A DNA stretch of 64,000 nt from Spiroplasma eriocheiris (GTDB lineage Bacteria > Bacillota_I > Bacilli_A > Mycoplasmatales > Mycoplasmataceae), in contig NZ_CP011856.1 of the NCBI RefSeq assembly GCF_001029265.1, forward strand, positions 806,001-870,000, read 5' to 3'. The translations under genes and the position numbers were made by a program. The notes under the pieces were generated by a model. The model had not been told where the DNA came from and searched no databases. It saw only the letters and a program-made list of their open reading frames with translations. The stretch's first letter is position 1; the number at the start of each line of letters is the position of its first letter. Of this stretch, positions 45,552-54,316 are shown piece after piece.

Positions 45552-45863
45552 TTATTTTATAGTTTCTTTCTTCCTTGCTTCTTCAACAAAGGCTTTGAAC
45601 TTTTTTTGATGTTCATTAACTAATTCCAATTCTTCAATCTTTTTTTGTTGTAATTTAATTAATTTTTGATCTTCAGTTTCAATATTTCGCCCTTGTTTAA
45701 GTACATCAGTAAAAAGCTTTTCACCATGAATTATGTACTGATCCTTTATATAACTAATTGCAGCTGGTTCAACATTAAACCGAGTAGCAATTGCTTTAGT
45801 TTTATATCCTTGTTTTACTAAATTGATTATTTCAAATTTTTGTTCTTTTGATAATTTAGCCAT
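45552..45863 (-). CDS. IS3-family OrfA, DNA-binding subunit
   Basis: A 103-residue protein with an N-terminal helix-turn-helix (KLSKEQKFEIINLVKQGYK to PAAISYIKDQY) and a C-terminal coiled coil (LIKLQQKKIEELELVNEHQKK region). It binds the IS ends. Its stop is followed by the -1 frame of orfB, where production of the OrfAB fusion would need a ribosomal shift within the A-rich end of orfA. Confidence 0.85.
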   Translation of the reverse strand: MAKLSKEQKFEIINLVKQGYKTKAIATRFNVEPAAISYIKDQYIIHGEKLFTDVLKQGRNIETEDQKLIKLQQKKIEELELVNEHQKKFKAFVEEARKKETIK

Positions 45864-45948
45864 AATAAAAACCCACTTTCTTTCACTAATTTTATCTTAT
45901 TTTATTTGTTAAAAAAGAATTATTTGTGACAAAAGTGGGCTCAGTAAT

Positions 45949-45952
45949 TCGC
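45949..45952 (+). repeat. Target-site duplication, right copy
   Basis: TCGC directly after the right inverted repeat, matching 44623-44626. Confidence 0.75.
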
Positions 45953-46052
45953 ATAGCATATAGGCAGATAACTTCCTGCAATTCTAAACACGATATAAAT
46001 ATTTACTTTAATAGCTTAAAGCGACTATCAAAAAAATCATAATCAGATATTT

Positions 46053-47855
46053 TTAATCATCAATTTTTAACACTGCCATAAAAGCTTCCTGGGGAACTTC
46101 CACCGATCCAATTGCTTTCATCCGTTTTTTTCCTTCTTTTTGTTTTTCTAACAGTTTTTTCTTACGGGAAATATCTCCCCCATAACATTTTGCTAAAACA
46201 TTTTTTCGTAAGGCTTTAATATCTTCACGAGCAATAATCTTATTATTAATTGCGGCTTGGATGGGCACTTCAAAATTCTGACGCGGAATAATTTCTTTTA
46301 GTTTGGCACATAATAATTTTCCCCGGTGGTAGGCAAAATCCCGGTGCACAATTGTTGATAACGCGTCAATTACTTCGCCATTTAAAAGAATATCCATTTT
46401 TACTAGTTTACTAGTTTGGTAGCCAGCAAATTCATAGTCAAACGAGGCATAACCCTTACTAATTGATTTTAATCGGTCAAAAAAATCAAAAACAATTTCA
46501 TTTAATGGCATTTGGTAAGTTAAAATTCGGCGGGTATCATCAATATATTCTAAGTTTTGATAAATTCCTCGCTTGTGCTGACATAATTCCATTAACGGAC
46601 CAATGTAAGTGTCCGGAGTCATAATTGTTGTTTGCACATATGGTTCTTGAATATAATCAATTTTTTGAACGGGAGGCAGTTTACTTGGATTATCAATTTT
46701 AATCATTTCTTTATTGGTTAAATAAACATGGTAAATTACCGAAGGGGCAGTAGCAATTAATTCCAAATTGTATTCGCGTTCTAAGCGTTCTTGAATTACA
46801 TCCATGTGCAATAATCCTAAAAAACCACAACGAAAACCAAAACCTAAAGCTTGTGAGGTTTCTGGTTCATATACAAGAGAAGCATCTGACAATTGAATTT
46901 TTTCTAACGCTTCTTTTAAATCTTTATACTTTGCAGAATCAATTGGATATAACCCACAAAAAACCATTGGATTTAGTTTTTTATACCCTAGTAATGGTTC
47001 CTGGGCAGGATTAGCAACACTAGTAATGGTATCTCCCACATTAATATCTTTAATAGTTTTAATGCTCGCCGCAATTCAGCCAACCTCACCTGCTTCTAAC
47101 TGGTCCTTTTTAACTTCTTTTGGTGTTTTAATTCCCACTTCAGTAACATCATAAACCGCATTGGTATTCATTAACTTAATTTTTTCCCCGACTTTAATAA
47201 TCCCTTGCTTTACTCGTACCGAAAGCATTACTCCCCGGTACTTATCATAATAAGAATCAAAGATTAAAGCCCGCAAGGGTTTGTTATCATCCGCATCAAT
47301 TGGTGCGGGAATATATTTAACAATTGCTTCCAACACTTGGTCAATATTAACGCCTGTTTTTGCGCTAATTAAAGGCGCTTGTTCAGCGGGAATACCAATT
47401 ATTTTTTCAATTTCAGCTTTTACCCGTTCAGGATCAGCAGATGGCAAATCAATTTTATTAATAACAGGAATAATTTCTAAATTATTATCAATTGCTAAAT
47501 AAACATTTGCTAAGGTTTGGGCTTCAATTCCTTGGGCCGCATCAACTACTAATAGCGCTCCTTCACAAGCAGCTAAACTCCGGGATACTTCGTAAGTAAA
47601 ATCAACATGGCCGGGAGTGTCAATTAAATGAAAAATATAATCTTCACCATTTTTAGCATGGTATGTTAATTGGACTGAATTTAATTTAATTGTAATTCCC
47701 CGTTCACGCTCTAAATCCATCGAATCTAATAATTGGTTTTGCATTTCTCGTTTTTCTACGGTACCAGTTAATTCCAAAATTCGATCAGCTAAAGTTGATT
47801 TTCCGTGGTCAATATGGGCAATAATACAAAAATTGCGAATATGTGATTTTTCCAT
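46053..47855 (-). CDS. lepA: Elongation factor 4 (LepA)
   Basis: Translational GTPase, 600 residues, the family norm. G1 reads [10 protein letters not shown] near residue 13, G3 DTPGHVDF near 80, G4 NKID near 135. The LepA-specific C-terminal domain is present, with [18 protein letters not shown] near 555. A TGA Trp joins two parts at VGWIAAS. AAGGAAG precedes the ATG. The IS element lies about 100 bases past its stop. Confidence 0.97.
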
Positions 47856-47933
47856 TAATTAACTTCCTTCTTTTTACATTAATCTTGTAATCTCTAATAA
47901 TTATAAAGGATAATTTGGATAAATAACATTAAA

Positions 47934-47957
47934 ATAAAAAAATCACACTTGTGATTT
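47934..47957 (-). terminator. Terminator after rpsO
   Basis: AAAATCAC and GTGATTTT form a stem on the minus strand around AAGT, followed by T7. It starts 8 bases past the rpsO stop. Confidence 0.88.
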
Positions 47958-47964
47958 TCTCCTT

Positions 47965-48231
47965 TTATTTTCTAATTTTTAGCGCTTCAATAATAGCTTT
48001 ATAACGTTCAAAATCTTTGTTTGCTAAATATGATAACAAGTGTTTTCTCTGCGCAACATTTTTTAACAAACTACGACGTGAAGTAATATCTTTTTTATGT
48101 GTTTGCAAATGTTCTGTAGCGTTATTAATTTCTTTGGTTAGAATTGCAATTTGCACTTCTGGTAACCCTGTATCATTTTTATTTCGACCGTATTTTGCTA
48201 CAATCTCAGCTTTTTGCTCTTTAGTCAACAT
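47965..48231 (-). CDS. rpsO: 30S ribosomal protein S15
   Basis: An 88-residue ribosomal protein that starts the assembly of the 16S platform. The family signature runs from [14 protein letters not shown] near residue 18 to [16 protein letters not shown]. The ATG at 48231 has an AAGGGAGA site; an upstream in-frame ATG at 48252 is unlikely. It has its own promoter and terminator. Confidence 0.96.
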   Translation of the reverse strand: MLTKEQKAEIVAKYGRNKNDTGLPEVQIAILTKEINNATEHLQTHKKDITSRRSLLKNVAQRKHLLSYLANKDFERYKAIIEALKIRK

Positions 48232-48329
48232 TACGTAATATTCTCCCTTCATTTAATGGTTTATTTAATGTCAGATCAAAGTAATTAACAAAGGGTGATG
48301 TTAATAACAACGAAATAACAACCTTATTA

Positions 48330-48358
48330 ATCATAGCGGATTATTAAACGAAATTCAA
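48330..48358 (-). promoter_or_regulatory. rpsO promoter
   Basis: TTGAAT at 48358-48353 and TATGAT at 48335-48330 are spaced by 17 bases. The transcript would have a leader of about 90 bases, long enough for S15 autoregulation as known elsewhere, but I see no clear structure. Confidence 0.6.
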
Positions 48359-48413
48359 TAAAAATTAAAGAAAAAACATAACTAATCATCTCAACTATAA
48401 TTATTAAACTATA

Positions 48414-50573
48414 TTAAATTACACAAGCATCACATTCATAATTTTCACTATCTGCTAATACTTCCTGGCGGACACGAACATAATAAATTGAGGAACACCC
48501 TTGTTTAAAAGCTCTAATATATGCTTTATTTAAATCGCGGGTGGTAGCAGTATCGGTCATAAATAATGTTAATGAAATTGCTTGATCAACATGTTGTTGA
48601 GCAGCTGCGGCAATATCAATAATTGGGTTTGGTCCAACTTCATAAGCTCCTAAGGCATAATAACCCATATTATCAAAATTAATTTGGTAAGCAGGCACAT
48701 ATACCCGCCCTAATTTTCCTTCCTTGCGAACTTCAACAGGAGCAACTACAGGTTGTAGACTTGGTGTACATGATGAAAGATAACTAATCGAGCCAGTTGG
48801 GGCGATGGCCATTAAATGAGAATTAGCCAGTCCCGTAGTTTTAATTTGTTCACATAACATAATTCAATCTTGTTGTGTTGGAATTGTCACATTATATTTG
48901 GTAAATAATGCTTTGACTTTATCAGTTTGCGGTTGGTATTGGCCCGATGCGCACTTGGTATATTTATCGAAATAAGAACCATCGGCAAATTTAGATTCAC
49001 TAAAGCCTTTAAAAACACCAACTTGTTGAGCCAGTTGATTTGATGCTTTAAAAGCATGGTAGGCCATTACATAGAAAAAGATATTTGTAAAATCAATTGC
49101 TTCCAGAGAATTATAAAATATATGATTAGTTGCTAAAAAACCATGGAGATTCATCGCTCCGAGACCAACCGCATGGTTTTTTTGGTTACCATATTCAATT
49201 GAAGGCGCACTTGCAATATTACTGTTGCGTGACACATGATCTAATGCCTTAATTGCTTGATAAATTGCTTCAGAAAACTCACTTCCACTTTCCATCATTT
49301 TGGCAATATTAACACTCCCCAAATTACAACAAATGTCTTCCCCAATTTTCTTAAAACTAAGATCTTCATTGTATTCACTGGGCGTACTTAACTGGACAAT
49401 TTCACTACATAAGTTACTCATCACAATTCGACCGGGATGGGCATTACGATTATTAACGGTGTCATCAAATAGTAAATAGGGATAACCACTTTCAAAATGT
49501 AATTCCGCAATTGTTTGGAATAATTTTCGCGCATCAATAAAGGTTTTTTTAATCTCCGGATTATTTAACATATTATAGTATTCTTTACTAATAGCAATAT
49601 CACTCATTGGTTTTCCATAAACTTTTTGAATGTCATACGGACTAAACAACGCCATTTTTTCATTATTTTTTGCTAATTCAAATGTAATATCAGGAATCAC
49701 CACCCCTAATGATAAGGATTTAATTCGAATTTTTTCATCAGCATTTTCTCGTTTGGTATCTAAAAAGAGCATAATATCGGGATGATGAACATTTAAATAC
49801 ACTGCCCCAGCCCCTTGCCGTTGGCCTAATTGATTAGCATATGAAAATGAATCTTCTAAAATTTTTATCACGGGAATAACCCCCGTGGCTTGATTTGCAA
49901 TGTTTTTAATGGGCGCCCCAAATTCACGAAGATTAGTTAAACATAAGGCCACTCCCCCACCGCGTTTTGATAACTGTAAAGAAGTTGAAATCGCACGACA
50001 AATAGATTCCATATTATCTTCAACTCTTAATAAATAACACGAAATGTATTCTCCCCGTTGTTTTTTCCCCGCGTTTAAAAAAGTTGGTGTTGCAGGTTGA
50101 AAGCGCCCTAACATCATTTCTTTTAAAATTGCTTGGGCAGCTTTAAAATCACCATCGCCAAAAAATAACGCATTCATTACTACCCGCTCTTCATAAGTTT
50201 CTAAATATTGTTGATTATCAAATGTTTTTAAAGCATAGGAGTTAAAAAATTTTAACGCTCCCATAAAACTAGGAAAGTGATGATGATAGTTTTTAGCAAG
50301 CGTTGTTAATTTTTCAATTTCTTCTATTTGATATTTATTAATAATTGTTTCATCATAGTATTGTTCTTTTACTAAGTAGGCGATGCGTTCTTTAACATCG
50401 CTAAACTTTTTAAGATTTGGTAACACATGGTGGTTTAAATAACTTTCAGCAGCTAACACGTCTAATTGAAAATTATCTTTTCCCCGTTCAAATAGTTTTG
50501 ATTTTGCATTTAAAGCAATGTATTCTTCATTATCTCCATTATTTGCTAACAGAGAAACTTTATTTGTCTTCAT
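48414..50573 (-). CDS. nrdE: Ribonucleotide reductase alpha subunit, class Ib type
   Basis: Reduces ribonucleoside diphosphates to deoxy forms. The 719-residue length fits NrdE. The ATP-cone is short or absent. Active-site Cys lie in YISCYLL, NLCSEIV and the C-terminal pair in CDACVI, which shuttles electrons from NrdH-type redoxins. GGGVALCLTNLRE and ISYLSSCTPSLQPV are family segments. I chose the ATG at 50573 with AAAGGAAT upstream. It is last in the nrdF-nrdI-nrdE operon under the cobalamin riboswitch. Confidence 0.95.
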
Positions 50574-50578
50574 AAATT

Positions 50579-51034
50579 CTATTCCTTTCAAAAATCACTT
50601 AATATTTTTTTGATAGTTTTAACATCTTGGGGAGTTCCTAGTAATTCAAATTGGTATAATAGCGGAACCTGTAATTTTTTGGAAAGAATTGGTCCAGCCA
50701 CCGCAAAGGTGTCGCCAAAATTAGTATTTCCTGAGGCAATGACCCCACGGCAAAACTGACGATTTTGGTGGTTATTTAAAAATTTAATTACTTGTTTAGG
50801 AACTGCTCCTTTATAATCATTGCCTCCACCCCCATATGTGGGACAAATCAAAACATAATCTTTCTCAACTAAGATTTCTTCTGATAAATCATAAGGAATT
50901 CGTGTATTTTTAATATTTAGTTTTTGGATAAAGCGGTAAGTATTATTTGATGGTGAGGAAAAATAAACAACATACATTTCACCTGTTGGTTTGGTAACTG
51001 ATTGATCGGAAACTCTAATAAAATCCTTATGCAT
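50579..51034 (-). CDS. nrdI: Flavodoxin-like NrdI
   Basis: FMN protein that activates NrdF. The 151 residues contain the phosphate loop [12 protein letters not shown] near residue 24 and the flavin-contacting segments [14 protein letters not shown] near 65 and [13 protein letters not shown] near 102. The gene does not end at TGA 50588-50590 but at TAG 50579-50581, adding Trp-Lys-Glu. In class Ie systems NrdI generates the oxidant that converts the active Tyr to DOPA. Confidence 0.95.
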
Positions 51035-51049
51035 AATTATTCCTTGAGT

Positions 51050-52072
51050 CTAAAATTCTCAATCTTCATCTTCAGTTTCTTCAGTAATCCCCATTACATA
51101 AGAAGAACCATTCCCAGAAAAGAAATCATGGTTTTCATCGGCACGGGCTGATAACTGGGTAAAAATCTCGGGGGCAATTCTTGTTTCTTCCTCACTAAAA
51201 GGTGATTCATAACCTAAATTTTGTAAAAATTTCCCAGCATTATATAAACTAAAGCGAATCGCATCTTCAGCTAATCCAAATCCTTCATAAAGTTCATGCA
51301 AATATTTTTTTTCTAAAATAATTAACTCATTTAGTAAATCAAAAACAAATTGTTTCATTTCTTCCTGTTGCGCGGGTGGTAATTTAGCAACTTTTTGTTG
51401 GTATTTATAACCACTATAATAATTATGAATAACTTTGTCTCTTAAAATTAACCGGATAATATCGGAAGTATTTGGGAGCTTACCACGCGCTGATAAATAA
51501 AATGGTAAATAAAATCCACCATATAGTAAAAATCCTGGCATTAAAGCAGCGGCGACTTTTGATTTTAGCGGATCATCACCAACATAATATGGAATTAATG
51601 CTTGGGCTCGTTCTTGTAAACTTTTTGTATTAATAACTCATTCATGAGCTTCTTCAATTTGCTCACTTGAACATAAAGTTGAAAAAATGGTTCCGTATGA
51701 TCGCGCATGAACAGCAACCATAAAGGCAAAGTTTGTATAAATAACTTGTTCATGATCGGTCAATGAGTTAGGAATTTGGGCAACATCGCCAACCGTTGCT
51801 TGGATTGTATCCAATAATGTTAAACCAGTAAATGTGCGGGTAATTAGTTGTTGCCATTCCGGATTTAAAGTACGTCATGATGTTAAATCATTAGAAACTG
51901 GGATTTTTTCTGGTAACCAAAAATTTTGGGTAATTCTGGTTCATACTTCTAAATCTTTATCATCATTAATGACATTTCAGTTAACTGACCGCATTTTCCC
52001 CTGAAAATTATTTTGCGCATATTCAAGGGGCGAAAGTGAATTTTGATAATATTTATTTTTTTGTGCTGCCAT
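51050..52072 (-). CDS. nrdF: Ribonucleotide reductase beta subunit, metal-free (class Ie) type
   Basis: Radical-generating subunit of 340 residues. The overall match to NrdF is strong (NWNVINDDKDLEVW, FTGLTLLDTIQ, ADENHDFFSGNGSSYVMG). Of the six metal ligands, Asp88, His122 and His216 remain, but the three Glu are replaced: Val119 in FMVAVHARSY, Pro179 in LMPGFL, Lys213 in RDKVIH. This Val-Pro-Lys set, with Tyr126 in HARSY, is that of the DOPA-radical enzymes described from Mesoplasma and Mycoplasma. AAAGGAG precedes the ATG. Confidence 0.95.
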
Positions 52073-52104
52073 AATTGCTCCTTTCAAAGATATATTAAAA
52101 ATAT

Positions 52105-52305
52105 CTATCTAAAATAATTTAGTAATTGCTTAATTAGCGATACTAAAATAAACCCAAAAGTAATCTGGATTTTTATAGTGTTCATCAATATTAATTCCCG
52201 TTCAATGCTAATGGGAGTTGTTAATAAATTATGAAGAGTTAACAAAAAACTTGTAATAATCCCTAAAACAACTTTTCCTTGACAACTAAAAAGCATTCAC
52301 TTCAT
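52105..52305 (-). CDS. Small membrane protein between riboswitch and nrdF
   Basis: A 66-residue protein with two hydrophobic segments (about 11-30 and 45-62), unrecognised. The ATG at 52305 has no ribosome site; the sequence before it (CTCCTTTCCC) is instead the complement of one. It lies directly between the cobalamin riboswitch and nrdF, so it is the first gene the riboswitch would control. It could be spurious. Confidence 0.4.
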
Positions 52306-52430
52306 TAGGGAAAGGAGTACAAATATTTTTAAATTATTTAAAAGTAATCAAAAAAAGCATTCGCAACATTATTAAAGATTACAAAATAATTTTGTTATTT
52401 CATTCCCAGGAATAACATAAATTTAGTGAG

Positions 52431-52571
52431 ATAACAGACTGGTTTCCTGGCTTAGCATCATTTTACTAGTTACCCTTCTCAAAGTTTCCTTTAATGGCTA
52501 TGTAACGTTCATCCGCATCACAGTTGCTGGGACAGCAAGAGAATCTAACTCTTTTCCCAAACATCTATTAT
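52431..52571 (-). ncRNA. Cobalamin (AdoCbl) riboswitch
   Basis: The minus strand carries the conserved blocks in order: GGGAAAAGAGTTAGATTC, then TTGCTGTCCCAGCAACTGTG, then GAAACTTTGAGAAGGGTAAC, and the B12 box ATGCTAAGCCAGGAAACC. AUAAUAGAU (52571-52563) pairs over nine bases with GUCUGUUAU (52439-52431) to close stem P1. The expression platform may be the stem AAATTATTTTGTAATC / GATTAC...AAATAATTT downstream, with a T7 in its loop; how it gates expression is unclear. It precedes the small membrane gene and nrdF-nrdI-nrdE. Confidence 0.88.
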
Positions 52572-52596
52572 TCCAAAGCTATTTAGTTGTAAACAT

Positions 52597-52625
52597 ATCT
52601 TACTATATTATTTTTAATTTGTAAA
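52597..52625 (-). promoter_or_regulatory. Promoter of the riboswitch-nrd operon
   Basis: TTTACA (52625-52620) and TAAGAT (52602-52597) are spaced by 17 bases. Transcription would start about 20 bases before the riboswitch. Confidence 0.55.
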
Positions 52626-52632
52626 ATAATAA

Positions 52633-52663
52633 AAAAAAGAATAATAATTATTCTTTTTTTATC
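52633..52663 (-). terminator. Terminator after the frameshifted gene
   Basis: AAAGAATAAT and ATTATTCTTT form a stem on the minus strand ending in T8, just past the stop at 52669. Confidence 0.8.
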
Positions 52664-52668
52664 CTTAG

Positions 52669-53849
52669 TTATAAAGATTTTTCGTTTTCATCAACATTTG
52701 ATGAAGAAAACTCATATGAGTCAAGGCGAGATATCTTCCCTATTTTAAGTCTTTTTTCTACATTAATTTTTTTCCGTAATAATAATTGCTTTCTTTTTTT
52801 AAAGTTTTTTGATTGTGTTACTACTAATTCACCCTCATTAATCTCTTGTTTTCATTTTTCTTGAATTTTGTGAATGGTATTCAAATAATTATCTATTAAT
52901 TTCTGGTTAAAAACTTGTCCATAATTATTAGCAGTTATAAATCTTAATAATCGGCTTTGAGCATTTAAAACATTTCACAAAAAAATTTCAAATTCCCCAG
53001 TATCGCTAAAAATAACATCGGTCATTTTGTGTTCTTTCTTTTGTAACTTTCTATTACTTAAAATTTGTTGTTTAAAATTTTTGAAAAAAGTAGGCCATTT
53101 TTCTTTTTTGATATAGCCTCATTCTTGATAACCCATAATTTGAAATTGCTCACTAAAATCGACCATTTCTTTAGTACGAATTTTAAAAGAATTTAAAAAT
53201 TTAAAATAATGTTGTGCAATATCAATAATAAGAATACGATCATGGAATTTTAAAAGCTCAATTAATTGATTAGTTTCGGTTTTAATTTTATGCAAATAAA
53301 ATTTTGCATAAAATTCAAGTAACTGAGAATTAGATTTAATTTCATTAAAATTAATTATTGTATCATCTTCAACAATAACATATTTTTCTAAAATTTTTTC
53401 AAAAGTTAATTCATTAAGTACGCTAAGAACTTCAAAATATTTTGGTTCTGACTTGCTATTAGTTGCTGAAGAATCATCTTGAGAAGCATTGGTCTCCGAA
53501 TCTTCAGACCCAATTGCTCGAATTTCTAATTTAACTTTACGCGGATGAATTGTGACGGTAGGAATAATTGCCCCTCGTATTTACTAAACTTAAAAATAAA
53601 ATTTGTCAATTCAGAAAATAATAATTGTCCTAAGTTTATTTGCAATTGTTGGTATATTGTTAACATTTTTTGTATTTTAGCAGACACTTTTTCTCATGCT
53701 CAGTAAGTTCCAAAAGGTTGGCGTTTATGTTTACTTATATCAAGTAATTCATTAAGACCAACTATTTCTGATAAATTTAAAGCAGTAATATCTTCTTCAA
53801 AAATACGATTAATTTCATTAATCAAAAGATTAGTTGAAATTGGATTCAT
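52669..53849 (-). pseudogene. Hypothetical gene with one frameshift in a G run
   Basis: From the ATG at 53849 a frame of 107 residues ends at TAG after a G4 run (C4 at 53571-53574 on the plus strand). One more G would continue into KYEGGAIIPTVTIHP and about 285 more residues to 52669, giving about 393 in all. The restored protein is soluble, with long helical Lys/Gln-rich segments and many aromatic residues. I recognise no family. The product, if frame is lost, is truncated to a quarter. Confidence 0.6.
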
Positions 53850-53940
53850 AAGTGATCACTCTTTCTAAATAATGTTTAATTTTAATATTTTAAAATAACA
53901 ATCCTAAAAATAAGATTGTTAAGATTATTAAAATTAGATA

Positions 53941-53982
53941 TAAAAAAATACCAAAAATCTTGTTCACAAGAAATTTGGTATT
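53941..53982 (-). terminator. Hairpin with T7 tail between promoter and gene
   Basis: ATACCAAA pairs with TTTGGTAT, with four more inner pairs, on the minus strand and is followed by T7. It lies about 150 bases past the stop at 54128 and 90 bases before the start at 53849, downstream of a TGTTATAAT promoter at 54042-54034. It could end the symporter transcript, an RNA of about 87 bases, or act as an attenuator. Confidence 0.6.
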
Positions 53983-54033
53983 ATATATACTCTAAAATAT
54001 GAAATTATTAATTTTTATATCTAATCCTTTATT

Positions 54034-54042
54034 ATTATAACA
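54034..54042 (-). promoter_or_regulatory. Extended -10 promoter
   Basis: TGTTATAAT on the minus strand, like those at rpsB and acpS. It would drive either the gene at 53849 or a short RNA ending at the hairpin at 53941-53982. Confidence 0.45.
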
Positions 54043-54127
54043 CTTTCTTTTAATTCTAGTGTGCTAATTTATAAATCTTATCAATAACTGTCATCGTAAA
54101 AATAAGTTTTTTAATTTTTAATAAAAG

Positions 54128-54316
54128 TTATTTTATGGTTTCTTGTTCTAATTCACTTTCTAAATCAACTTCTAATAAATTATGCTCAGCTAGTTCTTGA
54201 TCAAGTTCAATTGTGTGTTCAGTTCGTTTTAAATCTTTGTAAATAAAAAAACCAAACAAAATTCCTAAACAAATTAAAATTACTAATAATACTGTTAAAG
54301 CTACAATTGTTAACAT
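54128..54316 (-). CDS. MetS-like small subunit of the sodium symporter
   Basis: A 62-residue protein: one hydrophobic helix (about 3-26) followed by an acidic cytosolic tail. Small single-helix partners (MetS) are encoded directly after NSS symporters such as MetP and are needed for their activity. Its ATG lies immediately after the TAG of the symporter, and GAGGTGGAG in the end of that gene is the ribosome site, so translation is coupled. Confidence 0.75.
   Translation of the reverse strand: MLTIVALTVLLVILICLGILFGFFIYKDLKRTEHTIELDQELAEHNLLEVDLESELEQETIK

Larger units (their letters stand above)
44627..45948 (-). mobile_element. IS3-family insertion sequence
   Basis: A 1322-bp element with inverted repeats of about 34 bp that differ at a few positions. 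The left end starts ATTACTGCGCCC and continues TTTGTCACAA; the right end, read inward, starts ATTACTGAGCCC and continues TTTGTCACAA. It is flanked by a 4-bp TCGC duplication. It encodes orfA and orfB in the usual -1 arrangement. OrfB has a frameshift, so this copy is probably inactive. It lies between lepA and the accessory export operon. Confidence 0.88.

Noticed and set aside
50588-50590. TGA as the end of nrdI
   Set aside because: TGA is Trp in this code; the true stop is the TAG at 50579-50581.
52440-52571. A T-box or rRNA fragment at the riboswitch site
   Set aside because: There is no GGTACC core; the conserved blocks fit the cobalamin class instead.
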